From assembly GCF_963576545.1 (NCBI RefSeq), contig NC_083639.1, positions 10,196,498 through 10,260,497 of the forward strand: a DNA stretch of 64,000 nt, read 5' to 3'. The stretch comes from Limanda limanda. Lineage: Eukaryota; Chordata; Actinopteri; Pleuronectiformes; Pleuronectidae. The translations under genes were made by a program, and so were the position numbers. Each line of letters opens with the position of its first letter. The first letter of the stretch is position 1. The notes below the pieces were generated by a model. It had not been told where the DNA came from, did not search any database, and saw only the letters and a list, made by a program, of their open reading frames with translations. Positions 1 to 11,000 of this stretch are shown in pieces.

Positions 1-532
1 ACAGACTATAAATCAGACTAGTTGCGGACCAAGTTACAGCTCAAGAACATATTCTTCCCCATATGCACTCACACTTCTACTATTTTAACAATCACTGGTT
101 GTGGTGGTGGTGGTGGTGGGGAATTACATCAACTCAAAGTTTCTCATTTAGGTTATTTCACATGACGTTTTCACTACACAAGTGGAGTTTCAGTCCCTGT
201 GAAACAATCAGAATTAAGAGAAACACTTGGTGTGCGGTGTAGTGGTTTGACTGTTTCCATGAAACTGGCAATTTACCTTACACCCACAGAGAGCTGATAA
301 AGTAGACCAGCTTATGTTAAACTCTTTAAGAGACTTTTTTTTTTCAAACTATAACTTCTAACCTCTTTGTCATGAATATCAATCGGTAGTGACTTGAAAC
401 CACAGTCTTTTTAACAGTATATAGTTAGTACATGACGGTAGTAGCTATGGAAAATCATATAGATATAGATTAAAGAAAGACGTCCAAGAAAGAAAGAGCG
501 AAGAATAGAAGAAAGAGGATAGGTTATTTCAC
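1..532 (-). other. prkcd: prkcd intron 3 (left part)
   Basis: This stretch follows the GTGAAA donor of the third prkcd coding exon on the minus strand. I see no further exon before the window edge: the expected next exon, carrying the pseudosubstrate and first C1 domain, is not readable here. It holds a short GGT run near 100-118 and otherwise unremarkable AT-rich DNA. Confidence 0.6.
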
Positions 533-1168
533 CTGATTCCATTCCCTCCAGAAAATACTGCACTGCCATCATCACTTTCCCAGAAGGATGGAGGTCCACC
601 TGAGTTAAACACACAGACAGTTACAAACAGACAGTCTGAGATATTGATCTGTAAAAAAAACAGATCATAATTTGTAATGTCATACCCAGAATTCAGCACG
701 GCCGTTGGCTTTCTTGCAGCGCTCGGCGAGGACGGACACGCCGACGGAGACCTCAGCCAGCGGCTCCTCTGCTGTCTTCATCAGCAGCACCTCCAGCACA
801 CGACCCTCGTAGATGTGCGCATCAAAACTGGCCTTCCAAGCCGGGTACATTGTGGGTTTCCGCTGAACCAGAGTCTTACCTCGCTCTAGGAAAAGAGAGA
901 GAGAGAGAGAGACAAAAAGAAAAATGTTTAGTCCAGTGGATTATTATTTTTATTAAGATTAGAATTCATACAGTGCAGGAAATATTGCAGGAGGTAAAGT
1001 TTAGGAAGGAAAACGTGTGTGAAACACAGAGCAGTGTAGACTGTGAAGGAGTTTCTCACCAGTTGTTACGGCTTCCTTCATCTTGATTGCACAGAACAGA
1101 GGGTCTGCCAGAGGGGGCAGGACGCCCAAATCGTACGAGTTAAAGGTGACCCTCAAGAAAGGAGCCAT
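533..1168 (-). CDS. prkcd: Protein kinase C delta, N-terminal C2 domain (5' part of gene, three coding exons)
   Basis: PKC delta is a calcium-independent, diacylglycerol-activated Ser/Thr kinase of the cytosol and membranes. Three coding exons are readable on the minus strand: 1168-1060, 885-686 and 599-533, each with GT donor and AG acceptor and with matching phases (36 codons+1, 66 codons, 22 codons+1). The start [15 protein letters not shown] sits in a perfect Kozak context (GTCACCATGG). The reading goes on through [45 protein letters not shown] and [19 protein letters not shown], which is the novel-type C2 domain typical of PKC delta. About 125 of roughly 675 residues are present; the C1 domains and kinase domain lie beyond the left edge. 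Teleosts have two delta paralogues and I cannot tell which this is. The acceptor of the start exon is probably near 1192 (AG followed by GTGATCC). Confidence 0.93.
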
Positions 1169-1191
1169 GGTGACAGGTCCTAGGATCACCT

Positions 1192-1518
1192 GCTCCCAGA
1201 GACAGACAAACCCAGTGTTACCATGGGGACTTTTGTCTATTATAATATGTAATTTGCACACATAGATATAGATATCCATTGTTATATTAAATACATATAC
1301 ACAGTTGTATATTCTCACGCAGGTGGCTCATATTCAAGCGGAACGAAATTTGACCCCGGCTCCACCATGACACTGTGTGTTTACTTTCATACTTTGGCCC
1401 TGTTCATAACTGACATGAACATGCGTGATCTGAGCACAAGAGCAGCCACTATACACCTGACATTAGATAGAATCTCAAGTGGCCACTTAAAATCTCACTG
1501 CGCTGCTCGAAATGGAGA

Positions 1519-1592
<74 letters not shown>

Positions 1593-4344
1593 CGAGAGAG
1601 AGGAAGGAGAGAGAAACCAAATCAATGCATTGTGCACAGCTCTACACTGCCACACGGTTTTACTCTTTCGAGATAACAAAAAAAAAAAATAAAGAAAAGC
1701 AATAGCCTGACAGGCACTCAGTGTTAATATTGTGGCGGGCTGCTAATAAAAAATCAATACATCGGAAACTTAGAGATGTTTAAAAATATTTTTGGTCCAT
1801 TATGAAACATTATGATCCAGGACACACGAGTGTTCAACCAGCTAAAATAATGAAGCCGCATTCGTCCCAAACCACCTCCAAATGTGCCGGATCTGAAAAG
1901 TGTCCTTGGTGCATTCACACATGTGCTCAAAGCTGTCCACTTGTGATCAGGTCCAAGTGACAGACTTTAATATCAGGTATGAACAGGACATTTAAATAAG
2001 TCACACCCACATGGAGCATTTGTACAGATCTGACAACAACACCTGTTTTTGTATGGAGGGCGGGTTTCTTGTCTCTGATTCCAAAGCTGGTTGTTTGGAG
2101 TAAAAGATAGTATCTTTTGAATTTTCCGTATGTATTTTGTATTTCATGACAAATTACATAACTGTGTTGTGTTCATGCAGCGTACTGGTTTTCTGTGAGT
2201 TAGTGCCAGCGAGCTTATGTACAGGCAGAGCCACAATCTTAACACCAGTTTCTACATAGTATGCAAGAGGTGACGCCCGTCAGTCCATGAGTTGGCAGGA
2301 GCTTCAGTCACACCCATGCTGCTCTTCAAGTTCCTCACCTCTAGGTATAAAATACCAACAGAAATGTGCCAACGTCATACTTGTGGCTCGCTAACTTGCT
2401 TGGTTCCTGGTTAGTGTGTATTTCTTTTTTCACGGTGTAGATTCTGTGAGGTTGCAGCAGCAGCAGCAGAGGTGTTTGTCTGTACCTACGAGAGCAGAGC
2501 GAGTCTCGACATGTCTCTCATCCAGATACAAGCATGAAGCGCTCTGCAGAAGGCCCGGCTGCTTTTTACAATCCTTAACCCATTATCCACACTGAGGCCA
2601 TAAGAGTAAAACACAGAGAAAACAAACATGGAGGGAGAAAAAGATTAATAATAATGTTCCCACGGTTGATGCTTGTGGGAACTGTGGTCCAGGGTTTTAG
2701 GAGTTAATCAATAGCAAGCACACTGTGTGATAGAGGGCGGTGGTGATTGATTTCCTAGCAAACTGCTCATGTGCAGTTTCGATTAGTCCCAACTGTAAAT
2801 TCAGTGGATACATCTCTTGCACCAGTACTAACAGACTTCATTTTTATACCCCACTTCCTGTATTAATGAGCAACACATTGTGTGTTTGTTATCTGTAGTA
2901 GCAAGTATATTTACTAAGGCTAATTAAATATACTATACTATTACACCTGCAATCTGGGCGAAGACAAGGTACAATGACCAAAAAAGCTCTGTATCTGCAT
3001 GTTTGAGATTGTGTTTGAATACCACATTAAAAAAAAGGAGATAAGTCACTGAAATAGCAGTAGCTTGAGTGCAATTTAAAATCATAATAAAATGAGGAGA
3101 GTGAGACCTCACACCAAGACAGGAAGAAAAAGAGTGGAAATGTTCAGATCAGATCCTAATTTCTGCCGATACTGCTGAAAATTCAGGGTTGACTACCGAC
3201 AAGTACGCAAGTCTATGGACCAATTTGACACTACCTCTTAGTGTCACCCGGATAAAACTGCAAGTTCCTTTTTACGAAATCACTTCTTCTTTGCCAAGTT
3301 TAGTTTTTTAAAATAAGATGTTTCCGGTTGTGCAGCATTAGCCAGAGCTAGTCGACAAGTCAGCAATCAGGCAATTCTGATTGCTGACTTCCAATTGGAG
3401 CTATACAAAAGGAAGTAATTGTTCTGTATATTTTGATTTATATACTTGTGTTCCTTTTTCCATTGTGATTGTCCAACTATTTAACAAATCAAATGCATGT
3501 AAAACCACTTCAGAGTCCTCACACGAAGCTGTCTGAGTTACACACACACACACACACATGGTCACAGCTCTTAACACTCTAACTAGCTTTGACAGGATCA
3601 GTCAGTGCATTTGATTTCTCTTTCTCTCTCTGAAGGATGTGGTCGACTGTCAGTTGGCAGAGGAGCAGATGTCACAGACTCACACCACAGTGAGCAGTCA
3701 CACTCTCTCTCACACACACACACGCACATACAGTATGTCTAACGCTTTACCATTAATATCAGAAAACACGACTCCCCTCTGTTAGCTGCCCGGACCTGCC
3801 CACATTCCTGCCGCTGCCGCCTCTTTCCTCTCGGTGGAACAACTCACTACGTGACCCGGGAGATTCTGGGACCTGAGCAGGAATTCCCCCCCCACACACA
3901 CACACAGCTGCTGTCACACACCCGCAGTGATCACACAGGATCCTCGGTGGCTGTCGTTGCATAAAGCTGGTGGCCATTACAAATCCTCTGTCCTCCCGCA
4001 GTGGTGACAGGTCACAGATTCCGACTCACCATTTTTAATTCAAGTGCCTTTAAAAACGAGCCAGCGGTGTTTTCAAAAAAAGTTGTTTTAATGTAAAGCG
4101 ACGAATGTGGCTTTAATTAACACGTAAAAGTTGCTAATGTAAGTCAACGCTCATGTTTGAGTAATATTTAGCTCACGTTAGCGCCGCTGGTGGCGTAAAA
4201 CAACACACAAGTTACAGTGTGTTCATCACAGAAGAAGAAGATGGTTTGACGGAAACCTTCACAACCTTTTTTAGCAACTTTTTGCAAACTCCAACGTGAG
4301 AATCCAGCTTTCAGACACAGATAGAAACAGTAATGGCAGCTCAC
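1192..4344 (-). other. prkcd: Probable prkcd intron 1 (5' UTR intron)
   Basis: No coding exon is seen here on either strand; the short open frames run across simple repeats. It contains a (GA)n tract at 1514-1610, a CA tract near 3541-3558, CA/C-rich DNA near 3888-3905, and a copy of a short sequence (TGTCCACTTGTGA) that also occurs near 16.83 kb. The intron call depends on the putative first exon at 4345-4450. Confidence 0.4.
1514..1610. repeat. (GA)n microsatellite
   Basis: A nearly pure GA dinucleotide run of about 75 bp with a few interruptions at its right end. The open frames across it read (RE)n or (SL)n and are repeat artefacts. Confidence 0.95.
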
Positions 4345-4450
4345 CTCGTCCAGCAGCTGCGGTGCGAGGTGTGTGATCACCGCAGCTCGAAGGAAAAGTT
4401 GCTCTTTAGCTTCCTCTCCTTCTCTTCGCTCATTTATTCCGACGATTGAG
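4345..4450 (-). other. prkcd: Putative non-coding first exon and promoter of prkcd
   Basis: On the minus strand this CpG-containing stretch ends in a good splice donor (GACGAG followed by GTGAGC, exon end 4345). It lies upstream of the prkcd start codon, whose exon begins with an apparent acceptor in the 5' UTR. No protein is encoded. The right limit is a guess: DNA above about 4455 is a CT/CA satellite. Transcript data would be needed to confirm it; a different promoter further right is possible. Confidence 0.35.
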
Positions 4451-4460
4451 GAAGTGAGGT

Positions 4461-4461
4461 G

Positions 4462-4518
<57 letters not shown>

Positions 4519-4523
4519 GAGGT

Positions 4524-4557
<34 letters not shown>

Positions 4558-4646
4558 TGAGCCTCGCTTCTCTATTTCTCTCTCTCTCTCTCTCTCTCTC
4601 TGAGGATCTTTCTCTGTCGCTGAGGTTCTTTCTCACTCACATACAC

Positions 4647-4681
<35 letters not shown>

Positions 4682-4688
4682 AGCCTTG

Positions 4689-4720
<32 letters not shown>

Positions 4721-4817
4721 ATCTCACTCACACACACACACACACTGAGCCTCGCTCTCTCTCTATTTTTCTCTCTCTCGTTCTTGCTGAGGCTCTCTCT
4801 CTTTCACATACACACTG

Positions 4818-4895
<78 letters not shown>

Positions 4896-4908
4896 TCTCT
4901 CTCTCTTT
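4461..4908. repeat. Compound CT/CA satellite with higher-order units
   Basis: Runs of CT (4462-4512, 4575-4600, 4689-4717, 4818-4907) alternate with CA runs (4537-4558, 4651-4679, 4728-4745). They are joined by recurring linkers CTGAGG(A/T)TCT and CTGAGCCT(C/T)GCT, so the array looks like a duplicated block of (CT)n-linker-(CA)n-linker and not independent microsatellites. Open frames through it (SL, RE, HT repeats) are artefacts. Confidence 0.9.
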
Positions 4909-5040
4909 ACAGGCGTGACGTTTACCAGGTGTACACACACTTACTCACACACAAATACACACACACCAGCTGTCCTATTTTGAATAGAGAGCCTGCCAAT
5001 TATCATAATGCACGATCTGGACAGTTGTCCACTTGTTATG

Positions 5041-5118
5041 CACACACACGCACACACGCACACACACACACACACATACACACACACACACGCACGCGCA
5101 CACGCACACACACACACG
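5041..5118. repeat. (CA)n/(CACG)n microsatellite
   Basis: Alternating purine-pyrimidine CA run interrupted by CG steps, the type of sequence able to adopt Z-DNA. Confidence 0.9.
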
Positions 5119-6461
5119 CTGCAGCCTAATACGTCTTTTTCCATTCACATGTCAGTGTGTGTTAATCACTGCAGACCTGTTTATCACCTGAGCTGGAGGG
5201 AAACTACCGACATGGTTGAATGAATACAAGTGTTACAATGACAATCATACAGCAGTGTTGTGAGTCACAGAAACTGGATTTATTTCTTTTTTTTACCTCT
5301 GACAATTTCTTTTTCCTCATGAATACAATTACTCCTTTTGTTCTCAAATACTGTGATATCAGATCAGACACCATTGCTAGTTCCTCTCATCAGGGGTCAG
5401 GGGTGAATCTACACCTCTGATGCTCAAAATTAACTTGGGGTGGCCACTTCGATTCCAGGGGTGGCCTGATCCTGTGAAACATTTTCTGTCATTCAAGTTT
5501 TGGTATTTTAGCCTCTCTGTTAAGTTTCCCTGTTAGCTGAAAGTCATAGCGACATATGGTGATGACCTATATTTCTGGGGTTTGCTTTGTGTATCTGGGC
5601 TCCACAAATGTCCAAACTGACAGGAGTTGTTTTGTCAGAAGACACAGCGATCGTCTCCAAAGCGATTCACGGTCTCTCCATCATATATATCCCAACGCAG
5701 ACATCACTGGACTCCGCCGGTAACACATGTATATCTGCATTGCTGCTGAGAGTGCCCTAGATTGCTGTAGCTTAGTCTCATATGTGGGGGAAGATTTTCT
5801 TTTTTCTTTTTTTTTTTTCCACATTTGTGTGGAATGGGGGTGGGGTCACGTGGCTGGAAGGCTGCGGGGGCAGTTTTGAGGTTTGAGCTAAGGTTTGCTG
5901 CCGGTGAGGAGGTGGCAGATTTTTCCTCCTGCAGCCAAGAGGATCTGTTCTTGTTCTAAACTAAGAACAAGCACCTTAAACTTGTCCTTATAATGCATGC
6001 CTGTATTCACACACCCCCATACCCCGCCCCCTCACTCACACACGTGCACACACACTCACACAGTCGTGTCTCCATGACTTTGGAGGATTTAACATTGATT
6101 TCCTGGAGACTCACTCTAACCTTAACCTTAACTTAACCTAATAAGGAAGACAAGTCCCCATAATTGACTGTGTTTAAACCAATTTGGTCCCCACAACATG
6201 AGTAATACCTGAACAATAGGTTTGCACAGATATCCTCATTAGGACTTTACACTGATTTCCATTCGTTTTCAACAGCCAAAGAAAGCCTTATCCCTAACCT
6301 AAACCTTACCACGATTCACATCTCACCCCTAAACTTATCCAGGACCTCAGGAATGATGATTTGCCTCATTAGAGCCGAGCTTTGGTCCCCATGTGGTCTA
6401 AGGGTCCTGACAAGGTCAGTGTTTATGCTAGAAAAGGTCTTTAAAAGGTAGAAAGAACAAG

Positions 6462-6463
<2 letters not shown>

Positions 6464-6504
<41 letters not shown>
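6464..6504. repeat. (CA)n microsatellite
   Basis: Uninterrupted CA dinucleotide run of about 40 bp. Confidence 0.9.
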
Positions 6505-6507
<3 letters not shown>

Positions 6508-8560
6508 GACATCTGTGTGCAAACCTCATTCATGCCAACTGAGCTATTCTCATCTTGATGACACAAATGAAATATTGACTGAAGTGAACAAAGCTCTAAA
6601 TAAAGAAAGCAGCAGAGAATTGCAGGGTGAGTCATAATTTAGTGTTTAGTTGAAGTTTACAAGTCTCTGAAACTGCATGTGCTGCTGTGAGTTCAAGTTA
6701 AGTGAAACTTGCCGGGAGCAGACGGAAGGGCACAGGTGTGTCAGTGTTCTCCCTCTCTGCCGAGGACTTATATAACAGGCAGATTTTGACTCACGGCAGA
6801 CACAGGAAGTCTATAGCATAGACCAGCCTCATGTGAGCATGTGGGTCTATGTGTGTGCGTACTAGAGACCTCATTGCTCACTGACTCCTCTCTGACTCTG
6901 ACAGACACTCATTCAAGGTCCAAGCAAGCCTCCCCTTCTGTTCTTCCTGGAGCAAACACCCACACCCACACACATTTATCCTGTCATTTTCCACCTGAGG
7001 GATGTATAGGTTGTAGAACAGGCGGATGTTAAATTTAGCAAGAAGTGAGAGGGCAATGCAGAAACCTATTTGCATGGAGTCGAAGCATTCAGCTGTATGT
7101 CTTTGCCATGCACGGTCGGGGATATTGAAAACATTTGAAGGTCAAATTGTAGTGAATTGATACAATCTGTGAATTTTATGAAGGTTGTGACCACGCCCAA
7201 GTTTCCCAAGATAAATCAAAAACATAGCAATGATTAAAATCTAAGAAAAATACACTTAAATGTGAAATATTGATTTTTTTAAATATTATCTGGGCCCCTA
7301 GATAATGTTAATTAGCCGATAAGGAGAGATCACTTGTTTGTTGACTAAAGACCCAACTAATTATATCAGCACTATGTTCCTAACCTGTGATTAAGGGTCA
7401 TACAAGTACACATTGCTTCATTGTAGAGGGTTTCAAGCCTAAAATAGGGATGAAAATTCCACAAAATTCAAAACTGTCCTTTGTTTATACTTTATAGCAC
7501 TAAGGCTTCAAACGTAAAAGCAAAATATGCTAAAATAGGCAGATTAAGGAACATGAATCTTACTGAACACAAGCAGCTATGGAGGAGGGTAAGATACAGG
7601 TGGGAAGATTGATGTTGCTCTACCAGCATGTTAGCTCAAAGGCATAAAAATCCACCATCACGTTTTAACCTAATTGTAAAGTTATATCTGTATACAAAAA
7701 CAGCAGTGTTAAAACCAGAAATGCATATTTAATGTGTTTATATGTTTGGTTTAAGTTAATTTCCTATACTGGAGTCTTCACTGGTTGCTTGGCAACTGCT
7801 ACCAGAAAAAAGAATGAGGCCTTCGAACCATAATGCGCTATATATAAATGAAGGCCTTCTTTTTTTACTTCAATTTATGTCTGGATTATGTATTTTACTT
7901 TGAAGTACTGTAGTGGGGGGGTGCATGTTGTCAATGATTGCTGTTTATCCACTTTTTCATGCTAAGCTAAGCTAACTGGCTGCTGGCTACAGGTTTAATG
8001 TAATCGTCATATTTTAAGTTTGGCAGGATAACAAAAAAACATATTCTATACTTTTCCATTCTATTCTTTACCTTTAAGTATATAAGGACAAATAAAACAA
8101 CATTCTGACTGTTTTGGCAAAAAGAGTTTGACAGAGTTTGACTCCCCCGGTGACAAGTACCAGACCTGCGGACCTACATTTCTCCTTGTTCCTCTGCAGA
8201 CATGTGTTGCAGGAGAATGGAAAACACGATGCAGACTCCATGTTAAGGCAAGGGAGATAATAAATGTTCAGTCAGGTGCAGGGTGTGCTGAAGGCTGTGT
8301 TTTTTTCCTTCCCGCTGAGGGAGAGTGGGCTATTTAAAGCTTTAGGGGAGGTGGAATAGGTGTAACATTGACTTGGCAGTGTGGGCTGCAAAGAGTTTGC
8401 AAAGTGGGACATTAGAGTGTGACCTGCTATTCTTCCACCCTCTCCACAACATATTTTTCCGTCTCCCTCTCCCCATCTCCGAGGGGTGCAGGGAATCAGG
8501 AGGAAAGGCGCAGACCCAGAACTGTCGAGCCAATGTCAAGTTGACACACCTGTTTTCACA

Positions 8561-8562
<2 letters not shown>

Positions 8563-8636
<74 letters not shown>
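8563..8636. repeat. (CT)n microsatellite
   Basis: Uninterrupted CT dinucleotide run of about 74 bp; the long open frames on both strands here are artefacts of it. Confidence 0.95.
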
Positions 8637-8638
<2 letters not shown>

Positions 8639-10662
8639 GTTTTTTGGTATGTTTATTTAAATCTCCAGGTATTATGTAATGAAATCTTCCCATTTGTCTT
8701 GAGGATCTGCTGCCCACACAACACTGCAAAAAGATGAGAAGCCTCACTGTTGTTACTCACGACATCGTGCATTGGCTTCTCGTGCTGAAAGTGTGAGTCA
8801 GTCATTAAAAAGTTCACACAACTCTGCTGTCAGAGCATCTTGGGTTAAAGAAAAAGAAAAGGCCATAGGTGAGCTCAGGTAATGCTTCACCTCCTCAGTC
8901 GTTAATGAGTCTCGAGGCTGTGCACATGTAACAGTGCTGAATGCATTCGACCTTATTGAGTAGGCTGGGTGTTTATGATTGATTATTTGCTTCTCTCTGC
9001 ATTGTTCCTGCCCGCGGCAATATGGAAGTAAGCTCTGATTATGACACTGTTGCTGCCCCACTGTAAAGGAGAAAAAAAAGCCTCCACCATTCGTCCCACT
9101 GCAATTGCTCATTGCATTTCATTACTTGTTGTTTTAATTAATTAGCACAGAGCATCAATAAAAGTGTGACTGGATATTCTTGTTTTAGCCCGGTTTATTC
9201 TTTAGCGATCCCGTTTCTTGCTTCATTGGTGAAAGGGAATAACAAGCACAAGAAAATACCATTTGAAATAAATATAAACTTACAGGTACTTGAAGTGATT
9301 GAAGACAAAATTAAGTCATAAAATAAGGTTAATCCAGTGGAAGTTTGCAGTATATACAGGAAGTTCGTGGTGATAAATGCTGTAATTGTGTTTTAAGCAA
9401 CAGCAGTAAAGGCAAAAAAAACACGACATAGATGGTAAACTCAACAGAGGGAGAGAGAGCAGAGAATTGGGGCTAGAGCGGGAGAAGAGAGTGATGGATG
9501 TTCTGGCCTCTATGTAGGACGAAACGTCTGCAACTTTTCAGGAGCCCCAGAAAGAAAACTTCCCTGCCTGATATTATTCTGGGTCAGGACGCCCCAGGGG
9601 GAGATGAGAAGCAGAACAGTCCTGGCCTTTCTCTGGCCACACTGGGCTGCGTATCACTGCATCCCTGGTGTCTTCCAGAGCAGCTCAGAGTGTGCTCTAA
9701 TACGCTCGCCAGCAGTTTCATCTGCACGGGCCACACATGCACTACATGCCAACACAGACAGCATGCGCTCACATAGCAGGAGCTACAAGCAGAGTGCAAA
9801 CAGTTTGGCAGCATAGTGGGGGAGTGTTTCCTATTTTAATGTATAAGCACCGAGCTCCATCAGCAAGGACACATGCTACAGGAAGTCAATTACAGCCTCC
9901 TGTACAGCCATTTGTCCCGTCTAGAGGACACGAGGAGGATCAAGAGGAAACACAGACACAGACGGCTTCCATCAGTACAGCTTCCTTTACTTGATTTTGA
10001 AATAATAGTGTTAGAAATATACAGTACAAAGTCCAGGACAGAGATTCTGCACGTCAGTGAAATCAGTGATCAGGGCAACAAATCTTTGCACAACAGGACA
10101 CAGCATCTTTATACAAATATGAATTTATGATATACTTGTCATAGGTTGTTAAATCTAAAAAGATATATGTAACCCGTGTAATACTGTACTACCCAACAGA
10201 AGAGCATGTTATGTAAATTAAGTAATTTAAGTACAGTGGCTCTAGTTTCTGGCCTCTATCACTTTTCCAGGTTCATTCCTCTTTATGTAAGTGCAAAAAA
10301 AGCAGAGAAACTATTCACTGGCAGCACCGTCTCCAACAATACAGAGATACACACACTTCTATACATATAAAAACATAGTAGTTCTTTGATTCAGCCTGTG
10401 CTTCAAAGAATTAGTCATAGAAATGCATACAATAACGAAAAAAATGAAACGAAGGCATAACTAATACATTTTTGAAACTGAAAATCAGGGTGTTCCAGAT
10501 TCAGGCATTTCTGAGTGAGGTTGAAAATATTTGTGTTTTTTTATACACATCCCTGAAAACAACAGTAAATTGACTGTGAATCTTACTGAAAACATTTGTT
10601 TGTACAATGTCTTGAAATATTGGATATCTTGAAAAACAGTGGAGATCATAGAATATATATAA

Positions 10663-10668
10663 TTTATT
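10663..10668 (-). terminator. fgd5: Possible fgd5 polyadenylation signal
   Basis: TTTATT on the plus strand reads AATAAA on the minus strand, about 335 bp beyond the fgd5 stop codon at 11001. A longer 3' UTR ending further left is equally possible; another AATAAA lies near 9.19 kb. Confidence 0.3.
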
Positions 10669-11000
10669 TTCCAAAAATCCCCAATCCATTGATTTGGGGG
10701 AATGTTGGTGATGACGTACAGGTCCCATGGATGTAATGTTCCACACTGGCAGGTATCTGGGCCATCGGCTCTCGTGGCTCTCAGCATCGCACCTGCTGTA
10801 ACAGCAGCTGACAAAGTAGGTGAACGTGTACCCGCACAAAGAACAAAATGTCTTCCATTCATCAGTCAAGCCAAGAAAGTTACAGCTTCCAGACATAATC
10901 AAATACAGTTTTTTTAATCCCCTATCCAGCAATTTTGATGACAGGAGTATGTAGCAGAAGAAAGATGTTTTTTTCCAGTGACTTGCGAGAGTAGCTGATC

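Larger units (their letters stand above)
4909..10660. other. Intergenic DNA between prkcd and the fgd5 3' end
   Basis: I see no gene here. Contents: a CA/CG-rich tract (5041-5118), a CA run (6464-6504), a long CT run (8563-8636), a C-rich CA tract near 6006-6060, and diverged unique-looking DNA. Short open frames such as those near 8.13-8.34, 8.80-9.11 and 9.50-9.99 kb lack splice structure and protein character. Part of the region just below 10.66 kb may be fgd5 3' UTR. Confidence 0.6.

Noticed and set aside
3759..3977. Cys-rich minus-strand frame upstream of prkcd (DHCGCVTAAVCVCGGG)
   Set aside because: Superficially like a zinc-binding motif, but it runs through a CA tract and has no splice sites or neighbours.
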